In this document: one piece after another, positions 33,035 to 41,040 of the stretch
Numbering within the stretch: position 1 is the stretch's first letter
How the letters are laid out: each line of letters opens with the position of its first letter
DNA from: JBOCEF01 sp047610385
GTDB taxonomy: Bacteria > Pseudomonadota > Alphaproteobacteria > Rhodobacterales > Rhodobacteraceae
Reading direction: 5' to 3'
DNA: 64,000 nt
NCBI GenBank assembly: GCA_047610385.1
Contig: JBLGAC010000005.1
Location: 62,001 to 126,000, forward strand
Translations under genes and position numbers: made by a program
The notes under the pieces: model-generated
Database searches by the model: none
The model's input: only the letters and a program-made list of their open reading frames with translations
Told to the model about the DNA's origin: nothing

Positions 33035-34810
33035 ATGCCCACCTACACGCCCCCCCTTCGCGATTTCGCTTTCGTTCTGCATGAAACACTGGGCATCGAA
33101 AACTCCGGCACCCCGGGGTATGATGACCTGACCCCCGATTTCACCGGTGCGATCCTTGAAGAAGCCGGCAAGATCGCCCGCGACGTGCTGACCCCGCTGA
33201 ATGGCGTCGGCGACGTTGAAGGCTGCGTTCTGGAAAACGGCGTTGTGCGCACCCCGACCGGATTTAAGGCCGCGTTCGACACGGTGCGCGATGGCGGCTG
33301 GACCGGGCTGGATTGTGACCCCGAATATGGCGGCCAGGGCGTGCCCTACATCATCGGTGCCGCGGTCGGCGAAATGCACAGCGCGGCCAACATGGCGTTC
33401 AGCATGTATGCGGGCCTGACCCACGGTGCCTATTCGGCGATCCACGCCCATGCGTCGGACGAATTGAAGGCGATCTACCTGCCCAAGATGGTGTCCTGCG
33501 AATGGACCGGCACCATGAACCTGACAGAGCCCCATTGCGGCACCGATCTGGGCCTGCTGCGCACCAAGGCAGAGCCGCAGACAGACGGCACTTACCATGT
33601 CACCGGGCAGAAGATCTTTATCTCAGCCGGCGATCATGACATGGCCGAAAACATCATCCATCTGGTGCTGGCCAAGATCCCCGGTGGGCCGGACGGCGTG
33701 AAGGGCATTTCGCTGTTCATCGTGCCGAAATTCCTTGTGAACGAGGACGGCACTCTTGGGGCGCGCCAGACGCTGAGCGTTGGCAAGCTCGAAGAAAAGA
33801 TGGGCATCCACGGCAACGCCACCTGCGTGATGAACTATGACGGTGCCACCGGCTATCTGGTTGGCGAGGCGCATAAAGGCCTGCGCGCCATGTTCACCAT
33901 GATGAACGAGGCCCGGATGGGCGTCGGCATGCAAGGATTGTCCCAAGCCGTCATCGCCTATCAGAACGCCGTGACCTATGCGCTGGACCGCGTGCAGGGC
34001 CGCGCCGTGACCGGGGTTGAAGCACCCGAAAAGCCCGCCGATCCGCTGATCGTGCATCCCGACGTGCGCCGCATGCTGATGGACCAGAAGGCGTTCATCG
34101 AAGGCGGGCGGATGTTCGCGTTGTGGGGATCGTCGATGATCGACGCAGCGCATCATGGCGACAAGCAGGCCGATGGGCTGATATCCTTGCTGACGCCGGT
34201 CGTGAAGGGGTTCCTGACCGACAAGGGCTATGAAATGGCCACCCAAGCCCAGCAGGTCTATGGTGGCCACGGCTATATCGAAGAATGGGGCATGTCGCAG
34301 TATGTGCGCGATGCCCGCATTGCCATGATCTACGAAGGCGCGAACGGCGTTCAGGCGCTGGATCTGGTGGGCCGCAAGCTGGGCGCTGAGGGTGGCAAAC
34401 CCGCGATGGCGTTCTTTGAACTGATCAAGACCTTCGTCAAAGACAACGAAGCGGATGAGGCGCTGAACAAAGACTTTCTTATTCCGCTAAAGTCAGCGTC
34501 CAAGGACTTGCAGACTGCGATGATGTATTTCATGCAGAACGGCATGAAGAACCCCAACGCGGCGCTGGCCGGGTCCAACGACTTCATGCACCTGTTCGGG
34601 CATGTCTGCCTTGGGTATTGCTGGGCGCTGATGGGCAAGACCGCCATCGCCGCGCTGGCCAATGGCGCTGCAGATCCGGCGTTCTATGAAACCAAAATCA
34701 CCACCGGGCGCTATTACATGGCGCGCCTGCTGCCTGAAACGGCGTTGCGCTTGACGCGCATCCAGTCGGGGCCTGAAGTGGTCATGGATCTGCCCGCCTC
34801 GGCGTTCTGA
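33035..34810 (+). CDS. Acyl-CoA dehydrogenase, long form with C-terminal extension
   Basis: 591 residues from the ATG at 33035, preceded by GGGAGAG. FAD-dependent first step of beta-oxidation. Segments seen: D-P-E-Y-G-G-Q-G-V-P (about 93-102), T-G-T-M-N-L-T-E-P-H-C-G-T-D-L-G (FAD and substrate loop, about 155-170), M-G-I-H-G-N-A-T-C-V, and near residue 420 the Q-Q-V-Y-G-G-H-G-Y-I-E-E-W and I-Y-E-G-A-N-G-V-Q-A-L-D-L segments, whose Glu is the usual catalytic base position. The C-terminal 130 residues are the extra helical domain of the 590-residue family, which acts on fatty acyl-CoAs of medium to long chain. Confidence 0.95.
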   Translation: MPTYTPPLRDFAFVLHETLGIENSGTPGYDDLTPDFTGAILEEAGKIARDVLTPLNGVGDVEGCVLENGVVRTPTGFKAAFDTVRDGGWTGLDCDPEYGGQGVPYIIGAAVGEMHSAANMAFSMYAGLTHGAYSAIHAHASDELKAIYLPKMVSCEWTGTMNLTEPHCGTDLGLLRTKAEPQTDGTYHVTGQKIFISAGDHDMAENIIHLVLAKIPGGPDGVKGISLFIVPKFLVNEDGTLGARQTLSVGKLEEKMGIHGNATCVMNYDGATGYLVGEAHKGLRAMFTMMNEARMGVGMQGLSQAVIAYQNAVTYALDRVQGRAVTGVEAPEKPADPLIVHPDVRRMLMDQKAFIEGGRMFALWGSSMIDAAHHGDKQADGLISLLTPVVKGFLTDKGYEMATQAQQVYGGHGYIEEWGMSQYVRDARIAMIYEGANGVQALDLVGRKLGAEGGKPAMAFFELIKTFVKDNEADEALNKDFLIPLKSASKDLQTAMMYFMQNGMKNPNAALAGSNDFMHLFGHVCLGYCWALMGKTAIAALANGAADPAFYETKITTGRYYMARLLPETALRLTRIQSGPEVVMDLPASAF

Positions 34811-35008
34811 TCTAGCAGGCGCGGGGAGGCGCTTTGACCATGACCCTCAGGCTGTCCGTGCAAATGATCCTGACCGCCGGTGCGCTTTGCGTCGGCGGCC
34901 TGGGTCATGAACAGGTGATCGGCCACTTGCCCTAGCCTGCGCACGCACGACATCAGAGATTGGGCCGCCCCAACCGGCCTTTCAAAAAACGATCAGGGAG
35001 AGATCAAC

Positions 35009-35635
35009 ATGGCGGAATTTCGCCTCACTTGCTTCGCGCAGTCCGGCAATGCCTACAAGGCGGCGCTGCTGCTTGCGCTGGCCGATGCGGACTGGGAACC
35101 GGTCTGGATCAACTTTTTCGATGGTGAGCACCGCGCCCCTGAATACCTCACCAAAAACCAGTTCGCCCGGGTGCCGCTGCTTGAGCATAACGGCAAGCCC
35201 TATTCGGAATCAGGCCTGATCCTGACCCACATTGCCGAGGCGCTCGGCAAGTATGGTGGCGACACGCAGGACGAAAAAGACGAAATCCTGCGCTGGATCA
35301 TGTGGGACAATTACGGGTTCACCTCAACCATCGCGCCGCTGCGCTTCATCGCGACCTTCGTACCCGAAGACAAGCAGCCCGCGGGCGTGATCCCGTTCCT
35401 GCAAAGCCGCCTGCGCCCCTGCCTCAAGGTTCTGGATGCGCATCTGGCGGACCGCGATTTCGTGGCGACCCCCGGCGTGTCGATCGCGGATCTCAGCCTT
35501 GTTGGCTATCTTTACTACGGCAAGGAACTGCCCTTCGATCTGACTGAGTTTGCCAACATCACCACGTGGCTTGATCGCATTGCGGCGCTTCCGGGTTTTA
35601 AAATGCCCTATGATCTGATGCCCAAACAGGGCTGA
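35009..35635 (+). CDS. Glutathione S-transferase family protein
   Basis: 208 residues. N-terminal thioredoxin-like domain: F-A-Q-S-G-N-A-Y-K-A (Ser12 a candidate catalytic residue), N-Q-F-A-R-V-P-L-L-E (cis-Pro of the glutathione site) and Y-S-E-S-G-L-I-L-T-H-I (Glu/Ser contacting glutathione). C-terminal helical domain with S-I-A-D-L-S-L-V-G-Y. The protein should bind glutathione; its substrate is unknown. It has its own Shine-Dalgarno (GGGAGAGAT) and lies between the acyl-CoA dehydrogenase and thiolase genes, so a detoxifying role in fatty-acid metabolism is conceivable. Confidence 0.92.
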   Translation: MAEFRLTCFAQSGNAYKAALLLALADADWEPVWINFFDGEHRAPEYLTKNQFARVPLLEHNGKPYSESGLILTHIAEALGKYGGDTQDEKDEILRWIMWDNYGFTSTIAPLRFIATFVPEDKQPAGVIPFLQSRLRPCLKVLDAHLADRDFVATPGVSIADLSLVGYLYYGKELPFDLTEFANITTWLDRIAALPGFKMPYDLMPKQG

Positions 35636-35756
35636 CCCCTGCGGCGCGCCGGGTTCACTGGCGCGCCGACCCCCACAGTTTTTCCGGCGCGTGCGCCCTG
35701 CGCCGCGCCGCCCGACCGCCAAAACACCCCCGCTGACACAGCGAAAGGAAGCCCAG

Positions 35757-36968
35757 ATGACCGAGGCTTACATCTTCGACTCCGTCCGTACCCCCCGCGG
35801 CAAAGGCCGCAAAGACGGCGCCTTGCATGAGGTCACGTCGGTGGCCCTGTCCGCCCGCGTGCTGGATGAATTGGCCGCGCGCAACGATCTGGACACCTCA
35901 CAAGTTGAGGACGTGATCTGGGGCAACGTCACTCAGGTCAAGGAACAGGGCGCGTGCCTCGCGCGCTCCGCCGTTTTGATGTCCAACTGGGCGGAAAACG
36001 TGCCCGGCCTGTCGATCAACCGCTTTTGCGCCAGCGGCATGGAGGCGGTCAATCTGGCCGCCGGTCAGGTCATGGGCGGCATGGGCGACATGTATGTGGC
36101 GGGGGGCGTTGAAATGATGTCTCGTGTGCCGATGGGGTCCGACGGCGCGGCGATCGCGGCGGACCCGACGCTGGCGATGAAGGCATATTTCGTGCCTCAG
36201 GGCATCGGCGCCGACATCATCGCCACCAAATATGGCTTCAGCCGCGACGATTGCGACGCCTATGCGGTCGAATCCCAGCGCCGCGCCGCGCAGGCCTGGG
36301 CTGAGGGCCGCTTTGCCAGATCCGTGATGACCGTGCGCGACCAGAACGGGCTTGAGATTTTGGCCCGTGACGAACACATGCGCCCTGAGGCGAACATGCA
36401 ATCGCTCGGCGCGCTGAAAGCCGCATTCAAAGAACAGGGCGAAACGATGCCCGGCTTTGATGCCATCGCCAAACTGAAATACCCAGAGCTGGAAGTGGTC
36501 AATCACGTCCACCATGCGGGCAATTCGTCGGGCATCGTTGACGGCGCCGCGGCGATCCTGATCGGCTCGCTTGAGGCCGGGAAGCGTCTGGGCCTGACGC
36601 CCCGCGCGCGCATCCGCCATACCGGCCGCATCGGCACTGATCCGACGATCATGCTGACCGGCCCGGTGCCGGTGACCGAACGCATTCTGGCCGCCGCGGG
36701 CATGAAAATCTCCGACATCGACCTGTTCGAGGTGAATGAGGCCTTCGCCGCCGTGGTGCTGCGCTTCATTCAGGCCTTCGACGTCGATCCGGCCTTGGTC
36801 AACGTCAACGGCGGTGCCATCGCCATGGGCCATCCGCTGGGTGCAACCGGCGCGATGATCATCGGCGCTGCGTTGGATGAGCTGGAGCGCACCGACAAGG
36901 AAACCGCGCTGGCGACCTTGTGCGTGGCGTCCGGCATGGGTGCTGCCACCATCATCGAACGCGTCTGA
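35757..36968 (+). CDS. fadA: Acetyl-CoA C-acyltransferase (thiolase, FadA-type)
   Basis: 403 residues from the ATG at 35757, preceded by AAAGGAA. Thiolase fold with the acyl-accepting Cys91 in N-R-F-C-A-S-G-M-E, His359 in M-G-H-P-L-G-A-T and the second catalytic Cys389 in L-C-V-A-S-G-M-G. It cleaves 3-ketoacyl-CoA with CoA in the last step of beta-oxidation. The FadB gene is about 940 bases downstream with one small gene in between, so these are probably one operon. Biosynthetic thiolase is less likely given the context. Confidence 0.95.
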   Translation: MTEAYIFDSVRTPRGKGRKDGALHEVTSVALSARVLDELAARNDLDTSQVEDVIWGNVTQVKEQGACLARSAVLMSNWAENVPGLSINRFCASGMEAVNLAAGQVMGGMGDMYVAGGVEMMSRVPMGSDGAAIAADPTLAMKAYFVPQGIGADIIATKYGFSRDDCDAYAVESQRRAAQAWAEGRFARSVMTVRDQNGLEILARDEHMRPEANMQSLGALKAAFKEQGETMPGFDAIAKLKYPELEVVNHVHHAGNSSGIVDGAAAILIGSLEAGKRLGLTPRARIRHTGRIGTDPTIMLTGPVPVTERILAAAGMKISDIDLFEVNEAFAAVVLRFIQAFDVDPALVNVNGGAIAMGHPLGATGAMIIGAALDELERTDKETALATLCVASGMGAATIIERV

Positions 36969-36996
36969 GCGCGGGCGCAGAGCGGGTCGCGATCAG

Positions 36997-37905
36997 ATGA
37001 CGCAACAGACCACTGAGCGGTTCCTGAACGAGCTGTCCGTCCGGGTTTTCTCGGGCGACTGGCGCGGCTATCGGGACATGGTGGTCGACGGCATGGTGAA
37101 TGTCGGCGACGCCCGCTCTGTGGTGCATCTGGGCGATGACATGCATCGGCGGGCGCTGGCGTCGCTGTCGCTGCGGGTGCGGGCGACGGGCTGGGACGGC
37201 CTGAAGGTCCGGGTCATCAGGTGCACGGCGTTCGGGCGGGATCTCGAACTTGTCGAAACCCTCTCCACGCCGATGTCGGGCGACAAGCCTGCCGCAGCGC
37301 CGTTTGCCGAGGCGTATCTGCTGCGCCATGGCGAAGACGGCATGCGGGTCATCGCGCTGCTGAACCCGACCTCAGAACGGTTCTGGAACAATGGCGTGCG
37401 CCGCGATGCCCTGCCCGCACGGGCTGAGGCGGCTGAGGCGGCTGAGGCGATCTTCCGCACCGTCACCGCCATGCATCAGGCGGTGCAAGACAAGAACCTT
37501 GGCGCGTTCCTGCCTTGGGTTGATCTGCCGTTGACGTGCTTTTTTCCCCGCGATGAGGCCCATTGCCTGGACGCCGACGGCATCCGCGACATGCTCCGGC
37601 GGCTCCAGCACATGTCATCAATGCTGGCGTCCCACACCGTCAAGATCGTCGACATGGCGCGCTTTGGCGATGCCCTGATCGCGGCGCGGTTCGAAGTGCA
37701 CACCACCTTGCACGACGGACAACGCCGCGATCCCTATCACAATCTCTATTTCCTCCGCCAAGGCCCGGACGGCTGGCGCGTGGCCCTAGTGGCAAGCGCC
37801 ACCATCGGCCGCCTGCTTCCGCCCGAGGGCGCGAGCGAGCCCCAAAGCGCGGCCTCGCCCCACGGCATGAACCTGCCCCACGGTATGAACCCGAAGGACG
37901 ACTGA
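36997..37905 (+). CDS. Unknown protein with two NTF2/SnoaL-like halves, between fadA and fadB
   Basis: 302 residues from the ATG at 36997. No signal or membrane helix. Two halves look similar in plan: about 5-145 (F-S-G-D-W-R-G-Y-R-D-M-V and L-L-R-H-G-E-D-G-M-R-V-I-A-L) and about 155-275 (A-M-H-Q-A-V-Q-D-K-N-L-G-A-F-L and Y-F-L-R-Q-G-P-D-G-W-R-V). Each ends in an aromatic/Gly-x-R-V strand typical of NTF2-like folds. They are joined by A-E-A-A-E-A-A-E-A, encoded by three copies of GCTGAGGCG (37423-37449). The tail contains P-H-G-M-N twice. Function unknown; the location suggests an accessory role in beta-oxidation. The stop is one base before fadB. Confidence 0.65.
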   Translation: MTQQTTERFLNELSVRVFSGDWRGYRDMVVDGMVNVGDARSVVHLGDDMHRRALASLSLRVRATGWDGLKVRVIRCTAFGRDLELVETLSTPMSGDKPAAAPFAEAYLLRHGEDGMRVIALLNPTSERFWNNGVRRDALPARAEAAEAAEAIFRTVTAMHQAVQDKNLGAFLPWVDLPLTCFFPRDEAHCLDADGIRDMLRRLQHMSSMLASHTVKIVDMARFGDALIAARFEVHTTLHDGQRRDPYHNLYFLRQGPDGWRVALVASATIGRLLPPEGASEPQSAASPHGMNLPHGMNPKDD

Positions 37906-37906
37906 C

Positions 37907-40117
37907 ATGACCGAGATCTTCAACTACTCCGTCGATGCGGACGGCGTCGCGACGCTCAGCTGGGATCTGCCCGGCAGGTCGATGAACGTGATGACGGAAG
38001 AAGGCCTGATCCAGCTTGCCGCGGGCGTTGAAAAAGCGCTGGGCGACGATGCGGTGAAGGCGCTGATCCTGACCTCAGCGAAAAAGGACTTCGCGGGCGG
38101 CATGGATCTCAACATCCTTGCAGGCATGAAGCAGCGCGCCGGGGACAACCCCGCCAAGGGCCTGTTCGAGGGCACCATGGCGATGCACAAGCTGCTGCGC
38201 CGGATCGAAGTGGCAGGCGCCGACCCCAAAACCATGAAGGGCGGCAAGCCCATGGTCTGGGCCTGCCCCGGCACCGCCGCGGGCATCGGGCTGGAACTGG
38301 GCCTTGCGTGCCACCGCCGCATCGCCGCCGACAACCCCAAAGCCAAGATCGGCCTGCCTGAGATTCTGGTTGGCATCTTCCCCGGCGCGGGCGGCGCGAC
38401 GCGCGTGTCGCGCATGCTGGGCGCCATGGCCGCCGCCCCGATCCTGCTTGAGGGCAAGATGTTGGCCCCGGCCAAGGCCAAATCCGCCGGGATCATTGAC
38501 GAAGTTGTCCCCGCCGACCAGCTGATGGCGCGCGCCAAGGAATGGGCGCTTGCCGCCCAGCCCGCCGACATCGTCAAACCGTGGGACACCAAGAAAGAGC
38601 GCATCCCCGGCGGCGATCCGTATTCCGCCATGGGCTTCATGACCTATGTTGGCGCGTCGGCGATGATCCACGGCAAGACCCAGGGCGTCTATCCCGCGGC
38701 CAAGGCGCTGCTGGCGGCAGTCTATGAAGGCGCGATGGTCGACATCGAAACCGCCCTTCGCATTGAGGCCCGCTGGTTCACCAACATCCTGATGAATCCC
38801 AGCTCAGAAGCCATGATCCGGTCGATCTTCCTGAACAAGGAGGCGCTGGAAAAGGGCGCGGTGCGTCCCAAGGATGTGCCCGATCAGTCGGTGAAAAAGG
38901 TTGGCATCCTCGGCGCTGGCATGATGGGCGCGGGCATTGCCTATGTGTCCGCCATGGCGGGCATCGAAGTGGTGCTGATCGACCAGAAGCAGGAGGCCGC
39001 GGATAAGGGCAAAGCCTACTCCGAGGCGCTGCTGGACAAGGCGATCGCGCGCAAATACGGCACGCCTGAAAAGAAGGCCGCCGTGCTGGGCCTGATCACC
39101 GCCACCACTGATTACGACGCGCTGAAAGGCTGCGATCTGATCGTGGAGGCAGTGTTTGAAGACATGGCCATCAAGGCCGACGTCACCAAGCGCACCGAGG
39201 CCGTGATCCCCGCCGATGCGATCTTTGCCTCCAACACCTCAACGCTGCCGATCTCAGAACTGGCCAAGGCGTCGTCACGCCCTGAGCAGTTCATCGGCAT
39301 CCACTTCTTCTCCCCCGTCGACCGGATGCTGTTGGTGGAGATCATCAAGGGCAAGCAAACCGGCGACCGTGCCGTGGCCAAAGCGCTCGATTTCGTGCGC
39401 CAGATCCGCAAAACCCCGATCGTGGTCAACGACGCGCGCTTCTTCTACGCCAACCGCTGCATCATCCCCTACATCAACGAGGGCGTGCGCATGGTGGCCG
39501 AAGGCGTGTCCCCTGCGTTGATCGAGAACGCGGCGCGCCAGCTTGGTATGCCGCTGGGTCCGCTGCAGCTGACCGACGAAACCTCGATTGATCTGGGCGT
39601 GAAAATCGCCAAGGCAACCAAGGCCGCGATGGGCGACGCCTATCCCGAAAGCCCCGCCGACAACGTGCTGTTCCACCTGTTTGAAGCCGGGCGCATGGGC
39701 CGCAAATCGCTGTCGGGCTTTTACGACTACGACGCCAAGGGCAAGCGCGCCCTGCTTTGGGAGGGTCTCGAAGACGCCTTCCCCGCCGAGGAAGACCAGC
39801 CCGACGTCATCGAGGTGCAGCAGCGCCTGATGCTGGCGCAGGTGCTGGAGGCCGTGCGCGCGCTGGAAGAAGGCGTGCTGGAGGACATCCGCGAAGGCGA
39901 CGTGGGCGCGATCCTTGGCTGGGGCTTTGCGCCGTGGTCGGGGGGCCCGTTCTCGTGGCTCGACATCATGGGAACCCAGACCGCGGCGATGCTGTGTGAT
40001 GAACTGACCGCCGAATTCGGCGACCGCTTCACCTGCCCCAAGCTGCTGCGCGAAATGGCCGAACGCGGTGAGACGTTCTATGGCCGCTTCGGGTCCAACA
40101 CCGCCGCCGCCGCCTGA
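37907..40117 (+). CDS. fadB: Bifunctional enoyl-CoA hydratase / 3-hydroxyacyl-CoA dehydrogenase
   Basis: 736 residues; FadB/FadJ-type multifunctional enzyme. The N-terminal crotonase domain (about 1-290) has K-D-F-A-G-G-M-D-L and the active-site stretch L-P-E-I-L-V-G-I-F-P-G-A-G-G-A. The NAD-binding domain (about 320-500) has G-I-L-G-A-G-M-M-G-A-G-I-A and S-N-T-S-T-L-P-I. The dehydrogenase C-terminal domains follow (F-F-Y-A-N-R-C-I-I-P-Y; R-M-G-R-K-S-L-S-G-F-Y-D-Y). It hydrates enoyl-CoA and oxidises 3-hydroxyacyl-CoA, feeding the thiolase encoded upstream. A strong terminator follows at 40136-40169. Confidence 0.97.
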   Translation: MTEIFNYSVDADGVATLSWDLPGRSMNVMTEEGLIQLAAGVEKALGDDAVKALILTSAKKDFAGGMDLNILAGMKQRAGDNPAKGLFEGTMAMHKLLRRIEVAGADPKTMKGGKPMVWACPGTAAGIGLELGLACHRRIAADNPKAKIGLPEILVGIFPGAGGATRVSRMLGAMAAAPILLEGKMLAPAKAKSAGIIDEVVPADQLMARAKEWALAAQPADIVKPWDTKKERIPGGDPYSAMGFMTYVGASAMIHGKTQGVYPAAKALLAAVYEGAMVDIETALRIEARWFTNILMNPSSEAMIRSIFLNKEALEKGAVRPKDVPDQSVKKVGILGAGMMGAGIAYVSAMAGIEVVLIDQKQEAADKGKAYSEALLDKAIARKYGTPEKKAAVLGLITATTDYDALKGCDLIVEAVFEDMAIKADVTKRTEAVIPADAIFASNTSTLPISELAKASSRPEQFIGIHFFSPVDRMLLVEIIKGKQTGDRAVAKALDFVRQIRKTPIVVNDARFFYANRCIIPYINEGVRMVAEGVSPALIENAARQLGMPLGPLQLTDETSIDLGVKIAKATKAAMGDAYPESPADNVLFHLFEAGRMGRKSLSGFYDYDAKGKRALLWEGLEDAFPAEEDQPDVIEVQQRLMLAQVLEAVRALEEGVLEDIREGDVGAILGWGFAPWSGGPFSWLDIMGTQTAAMLCDELTAEFGDRFTCPKLLREMAERGETFYGRFGSNTAAAA

Positions 40118-40135
40118 TCAGGGCCGACCGGCATC

Positions 40136-40169
40136 AAAAGGGGGCGCGGGGAAACCCGCGCCCCCTTTT
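40136..40169. terminator. Bidirectional rho-independent terminator between fadB and the amidase gene
   Basis: Perfect 15-bp stem AAAAGGGGGCGCGGG (40136-40150), loop GAAA, arm CCCGCGCCCCCTTTT (40155-40169). The A and T tracts make it work on both strands, ending fadB from the left and the convergent Tae4-like gene from the right. Confidence 0.93.
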
Positions 40170-40180
40170 GCATGGCCGTG

Positions 40181-40711
40181 TCACATCTGGCAGAACCACA
40201 CGCCCCGGCGTGCATCGTCGAACATCGGCAGATTTCCGGTGGGGGCGCCGGTTCCGGTCGCCTCGTTTGTATAGGTGGACCCGTTCCAGAAATCGATGTG
40301 ATCCCCGGCGGTTCCGTTGCTGCGGACGAACACGTCGTCAAAAAACAGAATGCCCTTGCGGCCTGTGATCCCGGCGGCGCCGCCGGACAAACGTTCAAAT
40401 TGAAAACCCAGCACGTCGCGCAGATGGCGAAACAGGGTCTGGGCGCTGGTGATGTGCGGATACGGGTCGCCCCCGGTGCAGCACGCACCCGAATGCAGCG
40501 CACCACCGGTGTAATCGGCCAAAATGTCCTGCCCCTTGGCACGCGACAGCGCGATGCTCATCCGCACGGCGCATTGGTTGGCGACCGATCGCCCGCCAGT
40601 GCGCGAACAAGGCCGCCGCCCCCCTGCACCGCCACCGCCGAAACGCAGGAATTCACGGCTTACATCATGGGCAGACGGCCGGATCAGGCCGCTGGGAAAG
40701 TTGTCGGTCAT
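40181..40711 (-). CDS. Tae4-like peptidoglycan amidase (NlpC/P60-type cysteine hydrolase)
   Basis: 176 residues from the ATG at 40711, which has a near-perfect AGGAGG seven bases ahead. It resembles the T6SS amidase effector Tae4 family: N-Q-C-A-V-R-M-S-I-A-L (Cys47 nucleophile), I-T-G-R-K-G-I-L-F-F, G-D-H-I-D-F-W-N-G-S (His138, Asp140) and a closing R-G-V-W-F. Tae4 enzymes cut the D-Glu-mDAP bond of peptidoglycan. There is no signal peptide, as in secreted T6SS effectors. No Tai4-type immunity gene and no T6SS gene lies nearby. It is convergent with fadB and shares its terminator. It could be a T6SS cargo, a cell-lysis or remodelling enzyme, or a domesticated toxin. Confidence 0.78.
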   Translation of the reverse strand: MTDNFPSGLIRPSAHDVSREFLRFGGGGAGGRRPCSRTGGRSVANQCAVRMSIALSRAKGQDILADYTGGALHSGACCTGGDPYPHITSAQTLFRHLRDVLGFQFERLSGGAAGITGRKGILFFDDVFVRSNGTAGDHIDFWNGSTYTNEATGTGAPTGNLPMFDDARRGVWFCQM

Positions 40712-41040
40712 TGCATCGCCTCCTGGCGCGGGGTGGCGCGCGTGGCACCAAGCCCGTTGGCCGCGAAAGACTGCGGCCGGGAACATCATCAAGCAGTTCG
40801 GTTCAATACTATTTACGTAGGGTCAGCTGCCCCAAGGCGCAACCCCGCCACCCGCACGCCCCCCCCCTTGATGCGCAACACCCGCCGCGCGCGCAGATTT
40901 TTCGCAGACAAATCTGGTTCGACGCCGGTTTCAGGCGCGTTTGGCAATTCAACCCGCAACATTTCAAAACGCCCTTTCGCGCGCGCGCAAGAATGCTACA
41001 TTCGCGGCCAAACAAACTTGGGTTTACAGGGAGGACGGCC
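40712..41040. other. Divergent intergenic region, amidase gene / acyl-CoA ligase gene
   Basis: 329 bases between divergent starts. It should hold promoters for both. The first bases on the left carry the AGGAGG of the amidase gene, and the right end carries AGGGAGGA for the ligase gene. The middle has AT-richer patches (about 40795-40815 and 40985-41030). No small immunity-type reading frame with a convincing start was found, and frames crossing it are Pro/Arg-rich shadows. Confidence 0.5.
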
